Made by a program: the position numbers and the translations under genes | The notes under the pieces: generated by a model | Databases searched by the model: none | The model's input: only the letters and a program-made list of their open reading frames with translations | What the model was told of the DNA's origin: nothing | NCBI RefSeq assembly: GCF_000969835.1 | Contig: NZ_KQ033912.1 | Location: 1,574,946-1,638,945 of the forward strand | Length of the DNA stretch: 64,000 nucleotides | Direction of reading: 5' to 3' | Source of the DNA: Parabacteroides goldsteinii DSM 19448 = WAL 12034 | GTDB taxonomy: Bacteria; Bacteroidota; Bacteroidia; Bacteroidales; Tannerellaceae | Shown: piece after piece, positions 28,164 through 38,315 of the stretch | Numbering within the stretch: position 1 is the stretch's first letter | Layout: every line of letters begins with the position of its first letter

Positions 28164-29372
28164 TCAAAACCGAGCAAACGTCTCCTTTATAATACCTACC
28201 GCCTCCATCATCTGTTCACGGGTAATAATCAGAGGTGGGGTGAAGCGGATAATATGGTCGTGCGTCGGCTTGGCTATCAGGCCGTTTTCTTTCAGTGCGA
28301 GGCAGATATCCCAGGCAACCTTTCCGTCATGCGGTTCGGTGACTACGGCATTCAGTAATCCTTTACCACGAACTTGTTTGACCATCGGATTGTCTATCTT
28401 TTCCATTTCACTACGGAAAAGTTCACCCATTGCATAAGCATTTTCAGACAGATGTTCATCGCGCACCACCTCCAATGCAGCAATACCGACGGCAGCAGCC
28501 AGCGGGTTTCCGCCATAAGTGGAACCATGTTCACCCGGAGCAATCGTCAGCATAATCTCATCGTTTGCCAGTACAGCGGAAACAGGAGTCACACCTCCTG
28601 AAAGAGCCTTGCCCAGTATCAGGATATCCGGATGAATATTCTCATAATCGCAAGCCAGCAGTTTCCCGGTACGACCGATACCGGTCTGTATCTCATCTGC
28701 GATGAACAGGACATTATGTTGTTTGCAGAGGTCGTAGCACCGGCGGAGATAACCGTCATCGGGAACAATTACGCCTGCCTCTCCCTGTACCGGCTCCAAC
28801 AGGAGACCGACTACATCGGGATCTTGCAATGCTTCTGCCAATGCTTCTACATTATTATATTGTACTTTAATAAAACCCGGCGTGTATGGTCCGAAGTCTT
28901 CATAGGAACTCGGGTCGGTACTCATCGAGATGATTGTAATCGTCCGCCCGTGGAAGTTCTCGCTGCAAACAATAATCTTTGCTTTTTCGGGAGCGATACC
29001 CTTGATGCGGTATCCCCAGCGGCGTGCCAGCTTCAGGGCGGTCTCGACCGCTTCTGCTCCGGTATTCATCGGTAACAGTTTGTCGTAGCCGAAGAACTTA
29101 CAGGCAAACTCCATATATTCACCCAATATATCTGCGTAAAATGCACGCGATACGAGTGTCAGCTTCTGCGCCTGTTCGGTTAATGCTTTGATGATTTTAG
29201 GATGACAATGCCCCTGGCTCAGGGCGGAATAACCGGACAGGAAATCAAAATAACGTTTGCCTTCCACGTCCCACACAAATACGCCTTCTCCTTTTTCGAG
29301 AACGACAGGCAGGGGATGATAGTTGTGTGCACCAAACTTCCCCTCACGGGTGATGTAATCTTCCGGTCTCAT
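28164..29372 (-). CDS. rocD: Ornithine aminotransferase
   Basis: This PLP enzyme transfers the delta-amino group of ornithine to 2-oxoglutarate, giving glutamate semialdehyde. The PLP lysine is K255 in [17 protein letters not shown], and [15 protein letters not shown] and the start [22 protein letters not shown] are typical of the family. Its 402 residues are normal length. As first gene before arginase it completes the route from arginine to glutamate/proline. Confidence 0.94.
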   Translation of the reverse strand: MRPEDYITREGKFGAHNYHPLPVVLEKGEGVFVWDVEGKRYFDFLSGYSALSQGHCHPKIIKALTEQAQKLTLVSRAFYADILGEYMEFACKFFGYDKLLPMNTGAEAVETALKLARRWGYRIKGIAPEKAKIIVCSENFHGRTITIISMSTDPSSYEDFGPYTPGFIKVQYNNVEALAEALQDPDVVGLLLEPVQGEAGVIVPDDGYLRRCYDLCKQHNVLFIADEIQTGIGRTGKLLACDYENIHPDILILGKALSGGVTPVSAVLANDEIMLTIAPGEHGSTYGGNPLAAAVGIAALEVVRDEHLSENAYAMGELFRSEMEKIDNPMVKQVRGKGLLNAVVTEPHDGKVAWDICLALKENGLIAKPTHDHIIRFTPPLIITREQMMEAVGIIKETFARF

Positions 29373-29430
29373 ACTATTTCTGATTTAATTGTTTTTGTCA
29401 GACTGTAAGCGTTTCATACAGCCTTTGAGC

Positions 29431-29438
29431 CAAAGATA
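29431..29438 (-). promoter_or_regulatory. Promoter -7 element of rocD-rocF
   Basis: The minus strand reads TATCTTTG, a full TAnnTTTG match, 59 nt before rocD. Confidence 0.6.
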
Positions 29439-29447
29439 GTAATTTGA

Positions 29448-29462
29448 GTGACAGTATGTCAC
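29448..29462. promoter_or_regulatory. Palindrome GTGACA-N3-TGTCAC in the rocDF promoter
   Basis: The perfect 6-bp arms lie just upstream of the -7 element, between it and the expected -33 region. A repressor bound here would block RNA polymerase. It is unlike an ARG box as I know it. Confidence 0.45.
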
Positions 29463-29487
29463 CGAAAGATATATGTTAAGAAACACA

Positions 29488-31050
29488 CTATGACCGGACT
29501 TCTTCCACAATCCACCGTTCGATATTGCGTGTTTCTTTGCTGAAGTTAATACCAATCTTAAACAGCCTGCGACCGTCAGCCTCGAAAGGACGGGCATACT
29601 GTTTCCCATTGATCTGCCGGAGAGCCTCTTCGGCGGTACCATCCAGTTTAAACTCCATCACATAAATGAAGTGATCTGTCTTCAGCACCAGGTCAATACG
29701 TCCGTCGGAGGTATGATATTCCGCTTCAACATAAAAACCAATGAGCTTGAATACAATAAAAAGCACGTTCTGATAGTGGCGTTCCAGATCGGAAGCCAGC
29801 TCATAGGGCACATCGGCAAAGAAACTGCTAAGGCGGCGGAAGAAAGCATCATAGTCGCCGGCCATCACCTCATCTACAAACTTCTTGATCTGGAAAGGAG
29901 ACTCCATCTTATCCACATTTGCATAAAAAGGCAACAGGAAGCGAATAAAACCTTCCTCCACTTCGCGGTTGGGGAAACCTAAACGATATAATCCGAAACG
30001 CCGGTCGTACCCCTTAATTGTCAGGTAGCCACTTTGGTAAATAACAGGGATCGGATTATCCGATGTAGAGTCGATGCTGTTAAGCGTATCGGAATCCGTT
30101 TCCTCATGCGCCATACGGTTAAGATCGTAATGATGCTTCTTCAGCAGTTCGACAAGATAGGTCGGCGTGCCGGTTTCAAACCAGTAACTATCCAATTGGC
30201 GGTACTTAAATGCATTAAGTAAACTGAATGGATTGTAGATACCGATACTATTCTCCACAAAATGATAACCGTCATAGCATTCCTTCAGTTCGGCACAGGC
30301 TTCATCATACGTCATATTTCGAGCGGAAGCCAACCCGTGGATATCCTCTTCAAAATAAGCGTGCAACTCCTCTTCGCTTATACCGCAAACAGAGACGAAA
30401 GGCTCCCGCATCGAGATATCGTCCAGATTATTCAAGTCACTGAATACACTTACCTTACCGAATTTTGTTACCCCCGTCAGCATGGCGAACTGGATAGAAC
30501 CATCCATTGTTTTCAGTACGCCATAAAAAGGTTTCAGGGTGGAGCGGAAAGAGGCCTGCAATTCCTCGTTACCGATAGCCTGGAGCATCGGCTTATCGTA
30601 TTCATCGACAAGGATGGCGACACGTTGGCCGCTTTGCTCGTGGGCCCGCTGGATGATACCGGCGAAACGCAGGGAGAGAGAACGCTCGGAAGGTTCCGCC
30701 CCGTACATTTTTTCCCATTGGGTCAGGGCTTTGTCCAGTATATTATCGAGGCTTTCCGGCTTATCGTACTTTTCAATGTTCAGATCGAGATGCAATACAG
30801 GCCGTTTTATCCACTCCTTTTCCAGACGTTCCATGGCCAACCCTACAAAGAGTTCTTTCTTCCCTTCAAAGTAAGCCAGCAAAGTGGAGATCAGCAGGCT
30901 TTTCCCGAAACGCCGGGGACGGCTCAGGAAATAATAACTGCCGGTCTTTACCATCCGGTAAGCCAGTCCGGTCTTATCTACATATACATACCCGCCTTGA
31001 CGGAGTTTCTCGAAGTTCTGTATGCCGATGGGATAAATTCGCTCATTCAT
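29488..31050 (-). CDS. AAA-ATPase-like protein with C-terminal PD-(D/E)XK nuclease domain
   Basis: The 520-residue protein has a Walker A variant RPRRFGKS at residues 44-51, a Walker B region VAILVDEYDKP, and a C-terminal nuclease-like domain (GRIDLVLKTDHFIYVMEFKL, giving D...ExK). This is the AAA-ATPase_like / PDDEXK pairing found in many copies in Bacteroidales genomes. Its biological role is not established; a link to mobile or defence functions is guessed from the domain mix. It is a single gene with its own promoter. Confidence 0.9.
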   Translation of the reverse strand: MNERIYPIGIQNFEKLRQGGYVYVDKTGLAYRMVKTGSYYFLSRPRRFGKSLLISTLLAYFEGKKELFVGLAMERLEKEWIKRPVLHLDLNIEKYDKPESLDNILDKALTQWEKMYGAEPSERSLSLRFAGIIQRAHEQSGQRVAILVDEYDKPMLQAIGNEELQASFRSTLKPFYGVLKTMDGSIQFAMLTGVTKFGKVSVFSDLNNLDDISMREPFVSVCGISEEELHAYFEEDIHGLASARNMTYDEACAELKECYDGYHFVENSIGIYNPFSLLNAFKYRQLDSYWFETGTPTYLVELLKKHHYDLNRMAHEETDSDTLNSIDSTSDNPIPVIYQSGYLTIKGYDRRFGLYRLGFPNREVEEGFIRFLLPFYANVDKMESPFQIKKFVDEVMAGDYDAFFRRLSSFFADVPYELASDLERHYQNVLFIVFKLIGFYVEAEYHTSDGRIDLVLKTDHFIYVMEFKLDGTAEEALRQINGKQYARPFEADGRRLFKIGINFSKETRNIERWIVEEVRS

Positions 31051-31082
31051 AATCTTTCATTATTAGTTGCCTCGTATGCTTA

Positions 31083-31090
31083 CAAAGATA
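31083..31090 (-). promoter_or_regulatory. Promoter -7 element of the AAA-ATPase-like gene
   Basis: The minus strand reads TATCTTTG, a full TAnnTTTG match, 33 nt before the start codon. Confidence 0.55.
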
Positions 31091-31108
31091 GTAAATAATC
31101 GATTACCG

Positions 31109-31205
31109 GATGCAGACGACGCGGAATACGCAGAGTCTCGCAGGCTTTTTATTAATAAATAATAGCATCTGCGACAACCTGCTTATCCTGCGTCGTTATC
31201 TGTGT
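31109..31205 (-). terminator. Long imperfect hairpin after the surface-protein operon
   Basis: Segments near 31111-31124 (GCAGACGACGCGGA) and 31188-31204 (TCCTGCGTCGTTATCTG) are imperfectly complementary, with inner pairs TCGCAG/CTGCGA. It is probably the terminator of the operon that ends at 31221. Confidence 0.45.
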
Positions 31206-31220
31206 CCGATTGTATGTATC

Positions 31221-33827
31221 CTACCAGACAATCACCTTACACACCATGCGGGCGGTCTGTACGATATACAGGCCGGGGGCCAGGGACCGGCGGTTAAGGC
31301 CGGGTTGGGCTTTGAATGTGGCCAGTGTTGCGCCGCCGAGGGTGAGGATGCGGACCTCTTCGGGGCGGTCGATTTCGAGGCAGAGGGCGGAAGGCTCTGT
31401 TCGGATTTTCAAGCCGGTGGTGATGGTGGCGTTGGCGACATCGGTGTTCTTTTGGATACCGGCGATCGAGATGGTGACCGGGGCACGGACGTAATCGATG
31501 ATGTAAGCGCCGTCGCTTATGCGAGGAGTAATCGTTTCATCGCGGCCGACCGTTTCACCACGTCTGATTGTTACAACGGGGACGGATTGGTCGTAATCCT
31601 TATCCAGCGTGAGGTAGAAGCGGAAGTGGTCCCAGGACTCCACCTCGTAATTACCCGGAGCCGGATCGGTCATCGCACCTTCTACGGCAGGAAGGGTGAC
31701 AGTGTAGTAAACCGGATCAGGCTCGGGACCTGGACCCGGATCGGGTGACGACTTAGCCACATAAGCCACAGCAAACGGACTGAAACCGGTAACAGTGATT
31801 TCCATATACTCATCAGCCAACGTCAGATTTCCTTTAGCCGTGGAATACACGTCGGTGCTACCGTCCGATTTGAGATGGATGATCGTGAAATCATGTTTGC
31901 TCTTGTCCACATTTTCCGGATACGGGATACGCACTTTCACTTTGTCGGTAGGCTGGACAGGAGTAACGGTAGTTTCAGACTTACCGCTGCTGTTATCGAA
32001 AATAGTCGTTACCTTGACCAGCGTCACTTCCATGAGAATCATATTATTCGCATCAATGTCAATATTAGCCTGCGAAGCAGCCGCCTCCGCCTTGCTCTTT
32101 ACATCATTCTCCTTCGATTCGGGGACATCATCCTTTACCAGGCGAAGCTGGGACAGTTCGGTATCAGACGGAAGGGAACCTGCATCGGGGATGATAACCA
32201 CCGGGGCATCCGTCGGACTTGTTTCCTCTTCCTTTTCTTTGGAGACGGCAGGTGTACCGATATTTTCCGGCTGTATCGGATCGGTCGGCGGGGTAAACCC
32301 GGCGGAGATCGTTACGTCGGAAGCGACGGTAAACCTAACAGGGTTCGTTACATCGGTATAATCAGATGTATTATTTACAGTCGTTTTTACAGTATATTTT
32401 AAGATACTATATCCCGGCACAGCCGTATTCGTCAATGTCAATTCAGCTCCATCAGCAACCACATCGCCGGAATTGATCACTTTGCCGGTCGCATCGGTAA
32501 CGGTTATCGTGCCGCCTACAACAGTTTCGATAGTTACGATGTACTTCTGTGCTTCGGCCTTTTGGAATTTGACTTTATAAGTCTCCGTTGTCGAGCGATC
32601 CTCTGCGGTAACGGTCAGGGTAGCCGTACCGGAACCATCGGAAAGGGTGACGGTTACCGCATCGGACGGCAGGGTTGCACCGACATCGGCAGGCGTGCCG
32701 GAAAGGGTAATTTGTGCATTATCGGCAGTGGCGGAAGGAAGGGTTACAGTGTATTCTTTCCTGGCGGCGGTGAAGTCGGGAACTGGAATGAAAGTACCGG
32801 AATTATCAGTACCAACCTTATACTGCAACGATCTCAACCGGGTATCCGATGAAAGTTGTGCGGGTTTGGCTTCAAACTCTACGTCGACGGTCACCGGCTC
32901 TCCCGGCATAGTGAAAGTGTACTCGCCGGACTCGCCGGAAACGGGGTCCAATTGGAGGTTTTTAGCAGCCTCATTCGTGCAATACACTTTCAGGGAACCG
33001 AAAACGACCCTGTAACCGGTAGCCGGGGCGACTTTCAGTGTCACCTCCGTGCCGGAAATAAGCTTGGTACCGGAAGTTAGTGAGGTTCCGGCCGTATCCA
33101 AAGCCAACGTGCCGTTCGCCGGAGCGGAAAAAGTGACGGCATACGGAATCTTTTCGTACACCGCCTCTACCGTGACCGGGTATTCCGGTACGGTGAAGGA
33201 ATAAGCATTATCTCTGCCTGCGACCGGCGTAACCACTACCATTGTGGCGGATGCATCCGTGCGGTAAGCCTTCGGGTAGCCAAAAGCCAGCCGGTAGCCT
33301 GTGGCGGGGGTAGTCGTAAGCGTCACTATCGTGCCGGGAACAAGCTCGGTGCCGGAGGTAAGCGAGGTTCCGGCAGTATCCAAGGCCAGCGAACCGTTCG
33401 CAGGGGCGGCAAAGGAAACAGCGTACGGGATCTTCTCGTACTTCGCCTCTACCGTAGCCGGATAGTCCGGCATGGTGAAGGTGTAGGTGTTATCGCTGCC
33501 GGTGACCGTCGTAACCTCTATCGTTGTGGCAGGCGTATCCGTGCGGTAGGCCTTCGGATAGCCGAAAACCATCCGGTAGCCCGCGGCGGGGACGGTTGTA
33601 ATCGTCACCTTCGTGCCGGAATACAAGGTCGTAGGGGCAGTGAGCGTCTTGTCGTCTGCCGAGATCGAGAAAGAGGCCGAGCCTTCCGCGGGGGCCGCAA
33701 AAGTCAGCGTGAAAGGTAGAGCGGGGAAGTTGGGCTGAGCTTTCGTCCCGGTCCCTTCCTGCGCCCGGGCGGTCAGCGAGAAGACCGCCAGCAGGCATAC
33801 AAGCCATAAACTAATATATCGTTTCAT
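31221..33827 (-). CDS. Large secreted or surface protein with three InlB-like repeats
   Basis: The 868-residue protein has a signal peptide (WLVCLLAVFSLTARAQ), then three tandem beta repeats of about 94 residues each, containing APANGSLALDTAGTSLTSGT and YPVTVEAVYEKIP-type sequence. These resemble bacterial InlB B-repeats. A cadherin-like beta-sandwich follows (near FTAARKEYTVTLPSATADN), then another beta domain, a Pro/Gly linker and a C-terminal end GLYIVQTARMVCKVIVW that resembles a type IX secretion sorting tail. It is cotranscribed with the 1402-residue protein (1-nt gap). Adhesion is a plausible role but not shown. Confidence 0.85.
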   Translation of the reverse strand: MKRYISLWLVCLLAVFSLTARAQEGTGTKAQPNFPALPFTLTFAAPAEGSASFSISADDKTLTAPTTLYSGTKVTITTVPAAGYRMVFGYPKAYRTDTPATTIEVTTVTGSDNTYTFTMPDYPATVEAKYEKIPYAVSFAAPANGSLALDTAGTSLTSGTELVPGTIVTLTTTPATGYRLAFGYPKAYRTDASATMVVVTPVAGRDNAYSFTVPEYPVTVEAVYEKIPYAVTFSAPANGTLALDTAGTSLTSGTKLISGTEVTLKVAPATGYRVVFGSLKVYCTNEAAKNLQLDPVSGESGEYTFTMPGEPVTVDVEFEAKPAQLSSDTRLRSLQYKVGTDNSGTFIPVPDFTAARKEYTVTLPSATADNAQITLSGTPADVGATLPSDAVTVTLSDGSGTATLTVTAEDRSTTETYKVKFQKAEAQKYIVTIETVVGGTITVTDATGKVINSGDVVADGAELTLTNTAVPGYSILKYTVKTTVNNTSDYTDVTNPVRFTVASDVTISAGFTPPTDPIQPENIGTPAVSKEKEEETSPTDAPVVIIPDAGSLPSDTELSQLRLVKDDVPESKENDVKSKAEAAASQANIDIDANNMILMEVTLVKVTTIFDNSSGKSETTVTPVQPTDKVKVRIPYPENVDKSKHDFTIIHLKSDGSTDVYSTAKGNLTLADEYMEITVTGFSPFAVAYVAKSSPDPGPGPEPDPVYYTVTLPAVEGAMTDPAPGNYEVESWDHFRFYLTLDKDYDQSVPVVTIRRGETVGRDETITPRISDGAYIIDYVRAPVTISIAGIQKNTDVANATITTGLKIRTEPSALCLEIDRPEEVRILTLGGATLATFKAQPGLNRRSLAPGLYIVQTARMVCKVIVW
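32860..33745 (-). repeat. Three tandem 282-bp repeats inside the surface-protein gene
   Basis: Matching blocks such as GAGGTTCCGG recur 282 bp apart (near 33082 and 33364), and the third repeat is more diverged. The multiple-of-three period keeps the frame, so repeat number could change by recombination. Confidence 0.75.
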
Positions 33828-33828
33828 A

Positions 33829-36800
33829 TCAAAGCGCTATTTTATAAGTGATGTTATTAATTCGGATCATGTAAATACCGGAAGGCAAGTCCAGGCGGGT
33901 ATCGCCTGGAGCGATAGAGGCAGCGTAGACGACACGTCCGTCAGAGCGGACCACGGTAAGCGCAGCGGCCTCTCCGGAATAAACATGCAACGAGCCACGA
34001 GTTCCCCAGACACGGGCGGTGACGGCGGCAAGCGGCTGTTCGATACCCGTAGCAATGCCCTCTCCTATTTTCAGGCTGGCTACCCGGGCACGGGTGACGG
34101 CATTGGCGACGATAAAGGCCTCGAACGGCTTCACGGTGTACTCGCCTTCTTTCAGTTCAAAACGTTTACCGTCGGCATTCAACACGTAGATATTGGAAAG
34201 CGTCAGGTTCGCCAGGTTCGGGTTCGTTTGGAAAACGAACGTGCCATCCTCCAAGGCATCACCTAAAGTAACCGGAATGGTCGCCGGTATCTCGATCGCC
34301 TGGTCGGCAGAAGCGGTGGCGGCGAAGGTTACCGTAGTCGAATTCTCCTCGGCAGCAAGCAGATAGGGATTATCGGCGGCAATATTAACCTTTTTCGTTC
34401 CGTTAGCAGCATCGGATATGTTCGTCCAACCTTGGGCGGAGGCATCCTTACCGGTGTAGCCGGTGGCGGCATAAAGGCGTTGACCCTCGGCATCCCCCAC
34501 GGAGGCCGTCAGGGTGACAGGGCTGCCGAAGGTTGTCCATTTGTTACCGAGCGTACGGGTGGTCGAGAAAGTTTCGGACACTTTCAATGGATTTGTCGTT
34601 ACGACCTGTGCGCCTTCCTCCAGCGTCAGACTGAAGACAAAAGCATTGTCGGCATCGACGGTAAGTACGCCATTCGATTTAACAACGACGTCCTGGGCGG
34701 CGCAATTGGCATCCGAGAAATCCTTGGTATCGGAAATCGTGATTGTTTTCAGGTCTTCTACCTCAGTATAGACGCTCACGGCATTGGCTATCGCGGAGAA
34801 GAGCTTGACCGGCGTTCCATTACCATCCAGTCCTTTCTGAGAAGTACGGACTTCACCACCAGCATTCGTTACCTTCCAAAGCCGATACGTTTTGCCGGCT
34901 GTAACAGTCGTGGCAAAGGTTTTACCATTGTGCGACAGGGAAGATGGAGATTGGTCGGCAGCATCGGTGGCGGCAAAGGCTATGTCCTCGTAGCTTTCCA
35001 ATGCGTTCGAGAACCGCCATTCCATCCAGGCGTTGGCAAGGGTTCCGGTGTTATGGATGGCGGTGTTGGCACAATAGAAGGTAACGGAGGTCGATGACGG
35101 ATCAGTCACGGTGAAGGTACCGGAGTTATCGAGGCCGTAATATTCGTTATTATCTCCGGTATTCCCGATATACAGGCCTTTGCCCGTCAGCGTCAAGGAA
35201 CCTTTATTCATCAGGGTAGAGGCTACGGATGAGCTGAGAGTGGAAGTGCTTTTATCCGCTGTGTTGATGGTCAGGGCGCAACCGTCGTTGATAGTTAGGG
35301 CAGCACCGTCGGTCGGTTTGATTACCACTTTATCGAAAGTCAGCGTCGGATTGCCGGTGACGGTGGCGATGACGAGTTTGTTGGTGGACGGAGATGCGCC
35401 ATCGACCATTTTGACCGTGCCGTTGAAACGGGTCGATGTTCCGTTGTCTCCTTGTTTAGAACTCCATTTGCCATCGGAATAAGTGAGGGTGATGGTTTCT
35501 GTGTTGTCGGCAGGCAAAGGCAGCGGGCCAGGCATAGCTAGATAGTCGGCGGACTTCAAGTTGTCGGCAGGCTGACCGGCGATGGCTTCCCCGTAAGTTA
35601 TCGGCAGTCCGTCGGCACCATAGCTGGCGATGGCTTTCAGTCGTGGAAGCAGGCCGTTCGTTTCGGTGTCGATGGCGGTGAAGGCTTTTGTATTTTCAGT
35701 ACCTGCCCAAGAAGCGATATCGGTGGCGACCTCATCGAGATAGGTATCGGCGCCGTTTATCGCATCGGCGGCGATGTCGGCGGTTGGGGCGAAGGTGTTA
35801 TCTCCTACCGTCAGCTGAATCTTGGTGCTGGCGTAGTTGTTGGAAAAGGTATCATTATCATTACTGCTATTACTATTCTTTCCGACAATACGACCGGCAT
35901 GTTTACCAGAGGTGTTTCCGGTAGCTTTCACGCCGTCGGTATTTAAGGCGAGGCAATCCTTTACAGTAACGCTACTACCGCTCCAAATCCACCCGATAAT
36001 ACCGCCTGCATAAGCTGCGTCGCTGCTTGACGGTTCAGCAGAAACAGAGCCTGTGGCAAAACAAGATTCAATAACCACATATTGAGCAACTCCGATAATG
36101 CCGCCGGAAACACTTGATGACTGGGTTGCATTTGCGGTCATATTCCCTATTGAATAGCAGTGCGATAGATGACTTGGATTACTGCTACTACCATTAGTAT
36201 CACTTTCGCCTACGACACCGCCCGCATAGGCGGAACCACCACTGGCGTTAACATCCATATTACCCGTGTTGAAGCAGGAAACAATAGAGGAGTTGAGACT
36301 TGTTCCTACGATTCCACCAGCATAATTATTCAGTCCTTGTATAATGGTGATAGTACCTCTGTTTGAACAAGCGCTAACCACCGAGTTTATTATTGAACCG
36401 GCAATTCCACCGACATCCCCACTCTTGTCTGATACAGAGAAACTGACCGCGCATCGGTTATGGCAATTGATGATTTTTCCATTCTCCACACGCCCCGCGA
36501 TGCTACCCAGCGGGTAAGTATTGGCACCGCCTGTAATACTAGCCAATTGAATATTGTTGGCGCCTTCTTCATCGGCCATCGTCAGATTCCGCACGGTCGC
36601 TCCATACAGATAACCGAAAAGGCCGATATATTCTACCGAGGACGAGGATATCGTCATTCCGGTAATGGTCTTGCCGTTACCATCGAAGGTGCCTTGAAAG
36701 CATTTAGTGTAGTCGGTGTATGAAAGGTAGCTATAAGTCCCTATCGGTACCCAATTATTCACGAAACCAGCAGTGACGCCTTTAGGCGTAGCCAACGAGA

Positions 36801-38037
36801 TATCATTGGCAAGCGTAACCGTACACTCTTTGAAGCCCGCATTGGAGGGATAGTAATTGCTATATGCCTCTTTGGTATTGGCGGTTGTCTTCCCTTTATT
36901 CGTTACCCAAGCGATCCACGCGAGGCCGCGGGGGGTCTTGACGGTGTAGTTGTTCACGGAGACGGAGACATCGACGCCATCCGGGCCGACATCGGCTGTC
37001 TCAGCGTATCCGACCCAGTCGGTAGGAAGAGTTTGCATTTTCGAGAAGGAGGATACTCCATTCTCCGTCGTCGTAAAGACGGTTCTTCTGTTCTCATCCA
37101 TAAGTTGTTCATCGCCCAGCCAAACGGTGTAGCCGGTGTTCTTCGCGACGTTGATAGCGAAATGCTTATTTTTGTCGTCGGTGGTGAATTGGATAGCGGG
37201 ATCAAGCGAGTCGCCGTTGGCATCTTTTATTTCCAGCGTCTTGCCGCTCCCTAGGGAGGCTTCAAACCTCCATTCGAGGAAGGGGGAATGCACATTATTG
37301 TCAAGAATTGCTTTTAATCCTCCAGAAGCCGTTATTTTCGCATCTTTGGCCGCAGATAAAGAAGCGCTATTCCCTATCGACACGCCATATTTGTTATCCG
37401 CTACGATATTTATTTTGCCTTTGAGGATAAGGTCTACTGAATGACCAGTAGTGTACAAATATATTCCATTTGAATATCCTTGGGAAAGGATATTCAATCC
37501 AGCAGCTCCACCATCCAGAAGCAGGTCGCACCCAACGTAGTTGTTGATTACTACTCCTTGGCATTTCAAGGTACTGGCAGAGCTGCCTGTCGCTTGGATA
37601 CAGAGCGGATTACCGTTCTGTACCATATAAAGCAATGAGTCGTTGGCATTGTAGGTCAGGTTTAGCCCATCCAGTTTTAGGATCGGGTAGCTGTCAAGCT
37701 TATTATTATTAGGATCCTCTATCTTTTTCTCGCTTTTGATATCGATCGACCCATGCTTCCAGTCATTGTTCGTGCCCGTCAGCGTACCGGAGAACTCGTT
37801 CTCGGTACCATCAGTCCCGATCTTGCAAAACCAAGCGTAATCGGTCGAACTGCCAGATTTCTGTTTATAGGTCAGGGTTAGTTTGCCACTGATACTGCTC
37901 ACATCCAGGTCTTTTATCTCTTGCGCCCCTCCCCCCTTCGGCCATAAAAAAGCCAGTATCATGATACTGATTATCCGTGCAGCGCCCCTCCGGCTCGCTG
38001 CACGGTGGTTTCTTTTTACATATAAAAAGTTGTTCAT
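33829..38037 (-). CDS. Very large secreted adhesin-like protein with GLUG repeats
   Basis: The 1402-residue protein has an N-terminal signal region with a long basic start (ISIMILAFLWPKGGGAQ). The middle third carries GLUG-type repeats (VGGIAGSIINSVVSACSNRG, AGGIVGTSLNSSIVSCFNTG, AGGVVGESD), a beta-helix motif of bacterial adhesins. Two regions of beta-solenoid-like, Ser/Thr/Asp-rich sequence flank them. The C-terminus (PSGIYMIRINNITYKIAL) resembles a type IX sorting tail. It is the first gene of the two-gene operon. No enzymatic motif was found. Confidence 0.85.
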   Translation of the reverse strand: MNNFLYVKRNHRAASRRGAARIISIMILAFLWPKGGGAQEIKDLDVSSISGKLTLTYKQKSGSSTDYAWFCKIGTDGTENEFSGTLTGTNNDWKHGSIDIKSEKKIEDPNNNKLDSYPILKLDGLNLTYNANDSLLYMVQNGNPLCIQATGSSASTLKCQGVVINNYVGCDLLLDGGAAGLNILSQGYSNGIYLYTTGHSVDLILKGKINIVADNKYGVSIGNSASLSAAKDAKITASGGLKAILDNNVHSPFLEWRFEASLGSGKTLEIKDANGDSLDPAIQFTTDDKNKHFAINVAKNTGYTVWLGDEQLMDENRRTVFTTTENGVSSFSKMQTLPTDWVGYAETADVGPDGVDVSVSVNNYTVKTPRGLAWIAWVTNKGKTTANTKEAYSNYYPSNAGFKECTVTLANDISLATPKGVTAGFVNNWVPIGTYSYLSYTDYTKCFQGTFDGNGKTITGMTISSSSVEYIGLFGYLYGATVRNLTMADEEGANNIQLASITGGANTYPLGSIAGRVENGKIINCHNRCAVSFSVSDKSGDVGGIAGSIINSVVSACSNRGTITIIQGLNNYAGGIVGTSLNSSIVSCFNTGNMDVNASGGSAYAGGVVGESDTNGSSSNPSHLSHCYSIGNMTANATQSSSVSGGIIGVAQYVVIESCFATGSVSAEPSSSDAAYAGGIIGWIWSGSSVTVKDCLALNTDGVKATGNTSGKHAGRIVGKNSNSSNDNDTFSNNYASTKIQLTVGDNTFAPTADIAADAINGADTYLDEVATDIASWAGTENTKAFTAIDTETNGLLPRLKAIASYGADGLPITYGEAIAGQPADNLKSADYLAMPGPLPLPADNTETITLTYSDGKWSSKQGDNGTSTRFNGTVKMVDGASPSTNKLVIATVTGNPTLTFDKVVIKPTDGAALTINDGCALTINTADKSTSTLSSSVASTLMNKGSLTLTGKGLYIGNTGDNNEYYGLDNSGTFTVTDPSSTSVTFYCANTAIHNTGTLANAWMEWRFSNALESYEDIAFAATDAADQSPSSLSHNGKTFATTVTAGKTYRLWKVTNAGGEVRTSQKGLDGNGTPVKLFSAIANAVSVYTEVEDLKTITISDTKDFSDANCAAQDVVVKSNGVLTVDADNAFVFSLTLEEGAQVVTTNPLKVSETFSTTRTLGNKWTTFGSPVTLTASVGDAEGQRLYAATGYTGKDASAQGWTNISDAANGTKKVNIAADNPYLLAAEENSTTVTFAATASADQAIEIPATIPVTLGDALEDGTFVFQTNPNLANLTLSNIYVLNADGKRFELKEGEYTVKPFEAFIVANAVTRARVASLKIGEGIATGIEQPLAAVTARVWGTRGSLHVYSGEAAALTVVRSDGRVVYAASIAPGDTRLDLPSGIYMIRINNITYKIAL

Positions 38038-38163
38038 AAGTAAATATGTCTATTTAAATGATTAATGTTATATATAAAAGATGGAAGATGATGGGAGAAT
38101 TATTAATAATAAGGCAATGTTGCAATGAAGATTGCAAGGATTCGGTTTTTGGCAGATTTGAAT

Positions 38164-38303
38164 GTTACTTTTCTCTTGAAAGAAAAGTAACCAAAAGTTC
38201 AAGGCTGCATCTGTCTCGCTACTCAACATCCTTCGTTCGCTGTCGTCTGTGAAGCCGGTTAAGCCTTGATCTTTTGACTACTTTTGGATCAAGCCAAAAG
38301 TAG
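38164..38303. repeat. Three consecutive hairpins (REP-like element)
   Basis: Hairpin 1 is GTTACTTTTCT/AGAAAAGTAAC (38164-38191). Hairpin 2 has arms 38192-38206 and 38262-38276 with 14 of 15 pairs. Hairpin 3 is CTACTTTTGG/CCAAAAGTAG (38278-38303). The outer two share the ACTTTT core. It lies between the Rpn nuclease gene and the adhesin operon and could be a REP-type mobile element or a terminator cluster. Confidence 0.75.
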
Positions 38304-38315
38304 GTTCAAAACTTT

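Noticed and set aside
30262..31098. 278-codon plus-strand frame opposite the AAA-ATPase-like gene
   Set aside because: Antisense shadow; the minus strand has clear Walker and nuclease motifs.
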